Source: Brachypodius melanocephalos
Taxonomy: Eukaryota > Chordata > Aves > Passeriformes > Pycnonotidae
Direction of reading: 5' to 3'
DNA length: 64,000 nucleotides
Assembly: GCA_013398615.1 (NCBI GenBank)
Contig: VZSR01003807.1
Coordinates: forward strand, 36,520,295-36,584,294
Shown: in pieces, positions 35,895 through 47,800 of the stretch
Layout: each line of letters begins with the position of its first letter
Numbering within the stretch: position 1 is the first letter of the stretch
The notes under the pieces: model-generated
Databases searched by the model: none
Told to the model about the DNA's origin: nothing
Seen by the model: the letters and a program-made list of their open reading frames with translations, nothing else
Made by a program: the position numbers and the translations under genes

Positions 35895-38800
35895 GTAGGC
35901 GGCGGGGCCAGGCAGGGGCAGCGGCCGAGCCCACCTCGGGGCTGCCGCTGGTCGCGGAGGGCTCGGGGAGCGGAGCCGGGACGGCGGCGGGGAGGAGGAG
36001 GGCCGGGGGCCGCGGCGGTGGGTTCCCTGCGCCGGGGCTGTGGCGGCGTTCAGGCGGAGGCCGGCCGGGTTCGGTTTGCCTTCGCAGTGCGATGGCGTTG
36101 AAACCTTCCTCCGAGCTGTAATTCGGTTCGAAACACTCTGACCGCCAGGTTTGTGTATGTCTGTGTGCCCACGCATTTTTGGTGGGTCGTGGTAACGTAC
36201 CTTTGGATGTTTATTCAGGTGGCCATGCCCTGTTCCCCCCGGTATCGCCTTCTCTCTGAATTGGTGCGTGTGAGGGGACGGCTTGCCAAGGGTTACTTGG
36301 CCTGTGTGGCGTCAGCTTGTTTCGCAGAAGTGTTGCGGTACAGGCTCTATTTACTTGCGTGGCTGTGTTCACATGTTGGGTTTGACATGTTTTCACGTTA
36401 AAATTTATGCCTGTAACTCCTGGGCTTTCTTTTGAATCCTTGAAGTGAGAGAGACGTCTCAAGAGATGTGGAGAAACAACGCTGGAAGGGAAGGTTTTGA
36501 TTCCTAGGAAGCAAATAGTGGCCAGGCCATGTCCCCCCGTACGGCTGTGTTGGAGCTGTGGCCTCTGACCGGCTGTGCCAGGGCTTCACCTCCTGGGAGC
36601 TGGTTGCACAGCCGGAGGGCTGACACCGGCGAAGCAAAACCTCTTCCGCAGCTTGTAAGGGCTGGTAGGGTTTGTTACTGTCCTGCCCCTGCTTTCCCCT
36701 AACCGGGTGTTGAGAAATGGGCATTATTAACTTCATGATATTGTGATGAACAGCGACTTTACTTTTTAATCATACTGTCCTGTTACCAGCATGAGAGGTG
36801 GGGAGAAACTGAATGCTGTGATGGTTTGTACCTTATAAATGTCAGTGACATGATTGTTTACAAACATATCTCATGCAAATGATGTGTCTATTGCTAAATT
36901 ATGTCCCTTAGCCTCACACCCAAGTTGCATAACTGGAAGATAAGAAGGATTGCTAAGCGAACGATGAACTTGTTGTCATTTAAAATATCAGGAAGGAATA
37001 ATTTTTTTAAGGAGATATGCAGGATGTGTGGCATATGTGAATTTACAAGGCTACACAAACTCACTCACTGGTTGTGGTTTGCCACGTCATGGGAAACAGT
37101 GGTGGTGTGCTGTGTGACAAGCACCTGGGTGGAGAGGACAAATACTTGTGGCTTAATTTAGAAATGTTCTTCCCCTTTGTTGTTACGTGTCCCACCTATA
37201 TTAAAGAGAAAATTACCTTTACTGGAATTGATTTTCAGCACCTGTTGGTGCTGAAAACCAACTGGAACCAGCTGTTCCATAGCAAAATGAACTTTATGTG
37301 GCAAAGATAAATAATTCATAGAATGGCTTAATATTATTTGTCCAAATTAAACATGTTTGATTACCTATTAATATATTAAACTATTTCTTTCCATGTAGAT
37401 AGTGAAAGTTTGTAAATTACATAAATAACTTCTAAAATTTCTATAATGATTTAAAACATCGATTTCAATAGTCAATATGTGTGAAATTGTCCACTGAACA
37501 GATGGGCAAAAAGGTGTTGAATAAATATAAACAAATATTTCAAATAAATTTAAGAGTTTATGGTAATTGTGTATAGCCACTGCTTTTAGTCTGGCACTTT
37601 ACTTGCTAACCAGGTAGATATGCATATGCAGTTACTTAATATTTCTGTGTATGTTTTACAAATTCCTATCCTGATCCAGTTCGATGTGCAGTTTAGTGGT
37701 GGTATCTTACTCTTGCCATTTGACTGAAGGCTTACAATGCAACTGTAGAATATTCTAATATTAAGGTGGTTTCAATTAATGTAAATGCACTAAAATACAT
37801 GACAAGAAGTCCACCATATTTTCTGTTTCAAGGGGTTGTGTCGTCTGTGAAGGGATTACTTTAGTAACTGAGCACTCGAGGGCTTTAGAATGAGTAGCTG
37901 TCCTTGTGCCTGTTGCTGTTGCTTTGGCTTTAATAGAGGAAGGACCAAGCTGCTAACTTTAAGGTCGGCTTTAGGGATTTGGAGCATGCTATCTTGGGAC
38001 AGAGTGGAAAAAGTAATCGTTTTGTACCTGTACAAGAGGCTTCTACTGTTGAAATCTGCTTTTGGACTTGAGCAAACTGTAAACAGTAACTTTGTCTGCT
38101 CAGTAGTTTTTAAAAGGGTAAATCCAATAACCCTTTTATTGTAAGTTTCTTTAATGTGATGTTGGAGATGAAAACACATTTTAAATAGGAAAATATTGTT
38201 AAAAGAAACATGTGCCTTTATTGATCTTTATTTTAAGCCAAATTACGCTATAGAGTTGTGAAGGTGCTGAAGTTCATCTGTGGTTAGTACCTGGATTCCT
38301 CTTCTATGGATGTTCTGGACCAGATTGATGAATGGGGATCAGTTAGGCTCTCCATTGCCAAACTTTCTGTGTGCTCTCAAGCAGACCACAAAGGAGCAAT
38401 AGTGCTGCACATCTTTGTCATGTTGCTGGTTGTTCCTAGGTGATGTGTTCATCTTCTTCCTTATCCCTGTTTCAACAGCTAATTAGTTCATCCAAGGATA
38501 TCTGAAAGATGGTAACTCTCCACAACACAAAGCAAGTTGTTCCCCTGCACATCTTGTCTCTGTTGACGAGAGGCAGCGCAGCTCTGGGCTGCCTGGGTTT
38601 GCCATAGGTACAGGCCATGGCCAGTGCAGGTTTGGGCTGGCCAAGCAGCTCCTGTCCCTTACCCTCTGTAAGAGCAAGGAGCCACGGCAGCATTCACCTG
38701 ATGCTGTCTTCTCACACTACCTGTGAACTTGAGTTTCTTTTTTATTTCTTCCCAAAAAGACTGTTAATTTTGGAAGGGGTGAAATTTCACACTCCACACT

Positions 38801-41800
38801 TCAGGTTTCTTTGTATTTCTTCAATAAGGCAAAGCCTTGTAAGCTGTTGCTTCATATTTTTGTGTGTACTTTTGGCAGTTGTAAAAGGGCAAGTTATTTT
38901 CTGTCTTAGGATTTCAAAATGGATTAGTCAATATATATCAGCCTGCTACCACATGGCTGATAAACCTCTCCCATCAATATTAAAGATCAATATTAAAGCT
39001 GACTAAAGTACAAACTTCATCCTCTTTGTGCCTCAGGAACATCCCTATTTTCTGAAATTTATAAGACAGCTACTTGGAATAATCTCTCTACTTTTTTTTT
39101 CTCCCAGGAGCTGCAACCCTTAGCCTGCTGTGAGATCAGACACCAAATCTTGTAGTCACTGCTTTTGTAGTGCCAATGTCTCGCTTTTGCATAGGCCGTG
39201 ACCAGGCGTCTAAGTGGGTGTTAGCACAGACACTGAAGAATTATGAGCAGCTACTTACAGAGCCCACAAACAACTGTGGGATTTGGTTTTTTTGGGGGAG
39301 CAGAGTTTGTTTTGCTTTCAGCAGACCACCTCATTGACAATTTGATTAGTGGGGGCACTGAAGGCCTAGGGAGAGCATGTGGAGGGAGGCATGGCATGCT
39401 GTCCTGCATTTGTTGCCCATGGGCACTGCTTTGGGATCCTGGAGGCATAGGGAACTTAACAATGCTGAGATTGTGATCCTCTTAGCTGTCATCTTCAATA
39501 TGATTGCTGCTTTCCCTACAAACTCTACTTCTTTCTGCACTGCATGTTTTGTACAGGTAAGTGTTCCATGCCATCAAGCATGCATCAGTTCTGTGTTAAC
39601 AAAACAGAGCTAGTAGGAAATAGCCAGTAGCTGTTGTGCTGCTTAGTACCTTCCGTGTATGAAATAAGGATGTATTGCTTAAAAATAAAAAGTTGAACAT
39701 GTTAAAAATTTATTAAGGCTGAAGACATTGTTTGATCTTAGCATGTGCAACAAGCACCTTGCATTTTGTAAGTTCTTCCTCCCTTTGTGTTGACTGAACA
39801 GTTGTTTTCAATTGTAACTACAAGAAGAGTACTGTACTTCCTGCCGCCCTGAGGGAAATGAGGACTTGGCTATTTCTGAGGGTGAGAGGAAAGCAAGACA
39901 AGACTAATTAAAAGTTTTCTGGGTTTTTTTTAATAGTTGTTAATACTTTATATGAGTACAGAAACCTTGTTGGTCATGTGAAAGAATGTACATAAGGCTG
40001 TGAAAATGTAAAGCAGCTATTCAGGAGGCTTATGGGTCTTGAGAAAGGATGTATCTGAGACCCTGAGGGTGGAAAACAGCTTGGCAAATGGTGTTTCTAT
40101 TTGTTTTGTAGCAGAAGTCAACTGCCAAAGGAATGCCCTGGTCTTGGCTGGGATGGAGTTAATTTTCTTCCTAGTAGCTGGTTTCAGTGCTGTGTTTTGG
40201 ATTTATTTCTATTATTTTTAGTTCACAAATGATCACACATCATTCACAGGTTCTAAGCTGTCCAGGAGAATCACATCCACAAGGTGACACACAGGTCCTA
40301 GTGACACTGTGCAGGTTGCTATGAACCTGTTAGAGTTGTTGTATGTTTAAATTTAATAAAGCATTCTCTAGAGAGTACAGCAAAAAAACCTCCACTCATT
40401 AAAAATACCATTTCCATATCAAAGAGTTGTTGTGACTCTTTGCTTTAAATATATTTTCTTACATGTGTCAGTGACCACATCACCTTAAGTGGGGTGGTTT
40501 GTTTTTTTTTTACTTGAAATGTCAAAGCTCGTCAGGTCTTGTCATTTTACAAGAAATCCTAGGTACTTTACACATGAACTTAATCCTGATGGGTTTTTTA
40601 AATTATGTGATCCATTCTTTATGCAGCAGAACTACTGACAGCATGATTCACTGTTATTTTTCCCCTTACAAGAAATTTAAACATTACCTTTAGTAAATGA
40701 GATTTTCTTCTAAATGCCAATGCAGTTTGGGTTGCCAGGTGCTTTGGGCTGCTGTGGGGACTGGTGATTCAGCAGGTGATGCTCTGCACTGTGACCTCAG
40801 AAATCACCTGATGGTTACACCAGCTGTAGGTCAGGCACTCTTGGCTCAGTGGTCAGGTGTAGAGTGGAGGGGGGAAGAAACCAAAGCCAGCTGGATTTAA
40901 GAAGATTCTCTCAAAATGTCATCCATGACACATGCATGTAATTGAAGGGACTTGATGCTTGTCTCAAATGGTTTATGTGATTTCATTTTTAAGATTTTTT
41001 CTATTATTATTGTCTGATATTTTTCCTAATTGTACATAGTAGCCTCATTAATAGAAAAACACATAACAAAGATGACTCGTGCTTTACTAATCGCTTAAGT
41101 GGATTGAGTAGTTACAAAAGTTTCTCTGAGATGAAGAGTTTTATGAGAGTTCTACTTTAATTGGAAAACCTGTATTCAATAAGTAAATTGCATCTTTACT
41201 TGTGCTGTTTTGGTCAGCGGAGCCATAGCGAAAAAGTTATTACTTCTGTATTTCTCCTGAGTAGACCTCTAAGTCATGCTTAAAGTGAAAAAAAATAATA
41301 GCAGCCATAAATAAAAAGGTAGGAAACATTTGCCAAAGCAGTAAAAGCTGTCAGGTTGTTTTATTTTTCTTTTCCCAGCTTAGATAAGTCAACTTGAAAG
41401 ATTGAGAGATCTCTAGCTTTATGCCAGCTATTCTAGATTCCATTATTTATCTGTTCGTCATATAGTTTCTTTTTCAAATAGTAGAACTGAAATTTCAAAC
41501 TGAGGTTCGAGAATTCATTTCAGAATGAAAAGGTTGCTATACACTTGAGGAAGATACTGTCATGCACAACCACTTTTTTTTTTCCTTTTTTTTTTTAATT
41601 AAGAAAAAGCATAATGATTTACTAAGAAAACACCACCGATGTTCAAATCCTGTCATCTCTTTAAGCAGTTACACTGAGATTTACAAAGACTGATTACTTG
41701 CATTTTCTGTGTCCAGAAGGTTTCCCCAGCCACTAGGTACAGGCTTGTCTGGTTGGGCACATAGCAGGAGTACTTGAATGTGACCTGCAGATATATTCAA

Positions 41801-44800
41801 AAGAAGCAGTTGTGCGAACTTTCAGGTAGGATGATGAAAGTGGAATTTGACTGGACATGGGTTTTGGCAGAAATAAATCTATGGATCACATATGCATATA
41901 TTGTACAAATTTTGCTCATCAATTGTTATTCCATCACCACTCAATCCTAAAGCAAGCTGGTGGCTTTTAATTTGATTATCCGATTTTTAATATCCATATT
42001 TTGCTTTTCAGAAAATTATGCTAAGTTCAGTGTAACACTAGAGGCAGATTGTCAGGGCAGAGCATCTGACCTGTAGTATTCTGTCTTTCCTCCACAGAGC
42101 AGTAGAGAGCTCCCACACCTCCTGCTTGGTGGGAACTCTCCTGTAATCTCTAGTCCAGAAACTTAATTTCCTCAGGGTTTAATTTTGGTGAACATTGATA
42201 AAGTGTTGCTGAGTGTATCTGTGAAAGTGTGGTTATTTTTCACACTGATGGTTATGTCATATAAAAAAAATTTGATTTTTTTGTCTCTAAAACCTGTCTT
42301 AGACAAATTCAGTGTCTTGACTTTTCTTTTTTTGGCCGAATAAGCGATACTCTTTGACTTTGACGGTCTGCAACTCTTTATTTCAAAAATGCCCAAACCA
42401 TTCTGATTTTTCAGAATTGCCATTGCCAAATGCTTACTCAGTGACTCAGTGTGACTTAAGTGGGTTGAAATACCATGACTTGTTGCAGGCAGACTTTGTG
42501 AATTATGCTTGTTTCTTCCACTGCAGTTTTTGGTAGTGAAAGGAGGAAGTGTTTCATCAATACTGCAGCAGTGCTTAAAGAAGAAACAAATTTTGTGCTT
42601 TCTTCACTGGATCACACATTCTCAGAATGAACCTTTACCGCTCCAGGCTTTTCTTTACAGCCTCTCAGTTGGCATTTTTCAGCAGTGTGGGAAGAGAAAC
42701 ACGAAATGGTTTGGGTTGGCAGGAATCTTTAAAGGTCATCTAGTTCGGCCTCACTGCCTCAGGCAGGGACACCTTGTGCTAGATCACAGCTCAAAGCTCT
42801 GTCTGACTTGACCTTCAGTGCTTCCAGGGATGAGGCATCCACAACTTCTCTGAGGAACTTGTTCCAGTGTCTTATTGCCCTCACCACAGAGAATTGCTTC
42901 CATATGTCCAATCTAAACCTACTCTGAGTTTAAAACCATTCCTTCTCATCTTTACAGGCTGTAGTAAAAAGTTATTTCTTATAAGCATGTTGTAGGTGTT
43001 GAAAGGTCACAGTAAAGTCTCCCCAGAGCCTTTTCTTCAGGCTGAACAACCCCAGCTCTCAGCCTTTCTACATACACATGTGCTTCTTAGAATCATGGAA
43101 TAATAGGAATGCTTGGGTTGGAAGGCACCTTAAATATCACCTTCTTCCAATCCCCATGCCATGGGCAGGGGCACCTTTCACTAGACCACATTGCTCAGAG
43201 CTCTGTCCAACCTGACCTGGAACACTTACAGGGGTGGGGCATTCATAACTGACTGGATAACTTGTTCCAGCACCTCACCATCCTCACAGGAAAGAAATTC
43301 TTCCTAATATATAATCTAAATCTACTCTCTTTCAGTTTGAAGCTATTCCCCTGTCTTGTTGCTACATGCTTTTATAAAAGTCCCTCTCCCATCTTTCTTG
43401 TAGGCTCTCTTCAGGTATTGGAAGGCTGAAGTTAGGTCACCTGATAGATTTTTAAGATGTCCTGGGTTGTTTAATACTGAAAACTTCTTATAAGCAAATT
43501 ATCTCTGTGATATACAAGTGCGAAATTAGATTTTGCTAAGGTTTTGTGCCCCAAGAGTGGAATAGTAGTATGCTCTAATAGCTTTCCCTTGGTGAACGTG
43601 GGTGACTGCACATGATGCTGTTATGGGTGAATGTATTTCTTTTCTGTCTTGGTCCCTCAGCTGGGAAATTTCAGTAACAGCTGTTTACCTTGTCTATGAC
43701 TGCTCTCTTTATTAGGTTTTGTTACATACATTCTCAGTTTTCTTATGGTCACTGTTTTGCTTCATGGGGTGTTCACTCCTGAATTAGCTTGTCTTGGTCC
43801 ATGCCACTCCTTCTTCTAAAGGCAAGTGTCCAGCCTTGTTGGCTGTGAGGCAATGCTGGGTCCAAAGCCTTTTCTGGTCCAGACTGGTTTTCTTGTTATT
43901 CCTTTCTAATGAACTGGTAAACCTTAACGAAGATGAAAGAAGCAAACTGTTATTCAGCAGAGCCTGCATGCTGCTAGCTATGATGTGACCTGATGGGATC
44001 TGTAGGGTGTTTAATTGACACCTCCCTGTGGCAGCAGCATAACTGAGGTAACTGGCAGCAGCACATTTCTGCATAATTGGTTTTCTGTTTGGGTTGTAAG
44101 AAGTGAAATTCTCAAACTTTGAGCTGTTTATAGCTGTCCAAAAGTGTGAAGGAGGAAAAGAACTTTTCACAGTAGATTGGAAGGAAAATTCCTCTGTGGG
44201 GAGGTTAGAGTTTTTTATTAGACATTAATGTATGGTGCACATGAGGGCACCTGAAGTATAAGTAATGTAACAGAGCTTGCAAAAGTGGCCACAAGAAGGA
44301 GATGCAGAAAATACAGATGATGCTGGTGCTTCTGAAGTGGAAGGTTGGAGAACGTTACTAATGACTATCTTGAAGTTATGGTAGAAAAACACCTCATACT
44401 CAGTGGCAGGTTCCAACTGCAGAGGCCCTGGGTAAATTTTCTGACTGGGCATATGTGTTTTAAATGTAATGTAAAACATCATCTCCTCTTACTGGTGATG
44501 TGTTGATTTCTCTCAAGTATTACTGTGACCTCCCTAAGGGAGGTCACAATTAGGTCACCTAATTGTCATAGGAGGTGTCAGGATAAAGCTTCTCAGCAAT
44601 TGCTAAAGTTGCACATGGTGTCCTGTATCATAAAATATCAAGGTTGTTAGCTTTGTAAATCTTGTCTGAAACTCTGTTAATGATATGTATGTTTTTCCTC
44701 CTGTCTGGTGTAATTACTAATACAAAACTACTTTAGTCCCAGTGTTCAGTGTTGAGAAACTCTGTGACCATGCACATGTTTTTCATAACTTTATGCTTGT

Positions 44801-47800
44801 ATAACTCATTTAAGGTTTATTCATCATAAGTAATTATAGAGTGTCTTGAATTATGAACTCCAGTGAAGAAGCTGGAATATGCTGGAGGAAATTAGTTAGC
44901 TGAAAAGAGTTCTTCAAGAAATGTTTTATGTATTTCTCTGTGTGATGCATATTAAAGTATTTTCTTCATTTTCATGTCTTATGCTTTCTTTTTTTTCAGC
45001 TGTCAAACGTTTGATGAAGGAGGCTGCAGAACTGAAGGATCCTACAGATCATTATCATGCACAGCCTTTGGAGGTTTGTTTTTCTATATTTTTGCCTTGT
45101 AATTAGGCAGTTTTATTCATATATACTCTTAATTAATATATACTTCTCTAAAATGCATGTATATTTAAAATATATATATTTAAATGATAGCAAACTGATT
45201 TTTTTCCCTGTGATGGAAATCAGCAGCAGAATTCAGCTTCAGTGGTCTTGTAGTTCCAGGTTATTGACGAAAGTACTTAATAACAGTTTTGCATTGCACC
45301 TGAGAAGTTTTATAGCATGGGTGTGTTTATTCTCCCATCTCTTTCCCAAGACTATGGAAATACTTAAATATTAAGTCAAGCTTTTTGTACCCAAAGCTGA
45401 CATCTGGCTCAGTTGCTGAATTGCTCACAGAAACACTTAACTGAAGGTGACCTCTGAGGATTTCTGTTTTGCATTTAAGAAAACCTGTGAAAACATAAAT
45501 ATGTGCAATTCTGGATGCATTGTCTAAACACCTGGATAAGTCTTCGGACTGAGAGGACAGTGAAGTTCTGGTGGTTAGAAGCTTAAACAGAAATCCCTTC
45601 TGATTTTACTGGATTAATCAAAAAAGGCAATATTCTGTGGTATTCCATTGGGAGACTTGATTTTTAGCTGTTTGCAGAAATGCATAACACACTTTACATG
45701 CTCACCTAATGATGCATGTTCCTAGGTGCTATAAAATGTTCCTTATTTTCTACTAGTTTTTATCTGTAGCTTGTTTCACCTTCCTGTGGTGAAACAAGAG
45801 GTTTAATTCTAGCTGTTATTTGTAACCTACATGAACATCTTATTTCTGGATTAGAACAGTGTCTCACTGAGAAGAGAACAGTGGCAGATGAAAGGAAATG
45901 CTGGAAATCTTGACAGTTATCTCCTGTACTTGAAAAACTGTGACTAGGTGGGCTGTTCCAACGCTGTAATACCAGTGTTTAACATTTTGAGGGATCTCAT
46001 TCACTGACAGCAAGCCTCATTTGGGCTCTAGGCCTAACAGTAGGAGTTGTTCTGCTTGTAAATATTTAGGAAGTTGTTGGCAGCACAAGTTCTGGTACAC
46101 AAATCCCAGCTCAAAACCCCAAGGAAATAATGTTTAAAGAGAAGTTATTTATATGTCCAGTGATGATAAAATTCTAGATTTCAAATGGTACCTTTCAAAG
46201 TTGTGCAATAAGGCACAGTAGCTGTTTCAAAATTGTTAGTGGAGGAGGAAGAAGAGGAATTCTCTGGGGTGTGAGTCAAATACCTGTGTTGACCTGGGCA
46301 TGGAAGGAGCTTTGGAGAGGCTGTTATTAGTGTTCTTTCTTGGTGTAGGTCCCCCCTTGGTTCTCCAGAAATTATTGTTGTCTGAAGCAAAGATCCAGTT
46401 TTCTCTTAATTGACTGTTTTCCATCTGTTGTGTAATAAAACTCTTGTCATAATTTGTACAGCTAGCATAAAGAATTTGGATAATGAATTTGAGGGTTTTG
46501 GTGAATTATTGTGTAAGAAAATTACCAGAAACCTACAATGTTTTATCTTTAGTGCTACATTCTCTTAACTCTCCATTTGATTTTGGCTTCCTAAAACTTC
46601 TGCTTGTGTATTGTTCCTTTAGCCTGTCCTTGTTCAAGAAAAGGGCATCGAGTTGTTTATTACCGTGATGAACACTTTTTTTCTTTCTTTTTTTTTTTCC
46701 TTTTTTCCTCCCTGCCTCCATTGATGGGGGCATTTTAGGATAATCTCTTTGAATGGCACTTCACTGTTAGAGGCCCTCCAGATTCAGATTTTGATGGAGG
46801 GATTTATCATGGGCGAATAGTGCTACCACCTGAATATCCCATGAAACCACCCAGCATTATTTTGCTGACGGTAAGTAAGCACGCTTACTAGTTTTTTTTC
46901 TTTTTATGTTATCAATTTTATCATTGAGAGAGATTCTTGGCATTTAATATAATGTAATTTTTGTAAGAACGGTGGCACAGTATAGTATAATAGAAGATCC
47001 AAAATCTTCCAAGATTATTTTGGTAATCTTTAATTGCATGAAGCTTTATGCCTAATAAATGGAAGTTCCTTCCTCCAGGAGAAATCACATTGCTGATGTG
47101 ATTGTCTAACTTTCTGTTCTCCCTATGGGCCCTCTTGGTTTCTGTTGAAAACATTGCTCAGATGTAGGAAGGCAGACCTGTAGTTTGGGGCAAAGGCCTT
47201 CCTTAGTGCATAGTTTTGTAGAAGGTTTTCTTCATGCATTAATAGAGTCAGATGACAGAGTTCTGTGTTCAGCAAGCTGAATGCCAATTTTGTGAGGTTA
47301 ACAGCAGTATAATTGTCACAGATTGTTTGCATATGGAATTCTTTTGATCATGGTTTTTAGGACTTTGACCAAAACTCAAGAATTAACTTCTAGTATGTTT
47401 TCTTGTATCCTCCTTCTTCCTTTGAAGGCAAATGGCAGGTTTGAAGTGGGGAAGAAAATTTGTTTAAGCATCTCAGGGCATCATCCTGAAACATGGCAGC
47501 CTTCCTGGAGTAGTAAGTAATAATTCCCTGAAAAAATGTTACCCCTGTCAAACAACTTGTTCTTAAAAAAAAAATCTCATGAAGAATGTTTATAGTGAAA
47601 AAGGAGACAGATTTTGAGGGTGTAAAATTATGGGAGAATTTGTCAAATATAAGATCTTAAAAGAGTGAAATGGAATGATTTGGAAATGATACAAAGTAAA
47701 TGCCAGGTCTGAGAAACTGAGAGATGATGGTAAGCTGTCCTTTACTTGGATATATAAGTGTTAAGAATTCTCAGACTACTTAGAATATTCTTTGTGTGTT

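Larger units (their letters stand above)
35440..36120 (+). promoter_or_regulatory. UBE2J1: UBE2J1 CpG island promoter
   Basis: A GC- and CpG-dense block of about 680 bp surrounds UBE2J1 exon 1. It has no TATA box near the start, as is usual for a broadly expressed gene. It contains a consensus XBP1/ATF6-type motif at 35747-35756. Long open frames here (for example 35442-36101) are compositional. Confidence 0.85.
35895..44999. other. UBE2J1: UBE2J1 intron 1
   Basis: A 9.1-kb intron. It holds the 3' part of the CpG island, an 11-bp-arm hairpin at 37232-37257, an LTR-like fragment near 40134-40220, two adjacent minus-oriented CR1 copies (42700-43440) and a palindrome/DR5 cluster at 44524-44566. 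No extra exon is supported. Confidence 0.85.

Noticed and set aside
35368..36121. Several 170-220 codon frames around UBE2J1 exon 1
   Set aside because: Compositional frames in the CpG island. The supported coding segment is only 35864-35894, ending in a donor.
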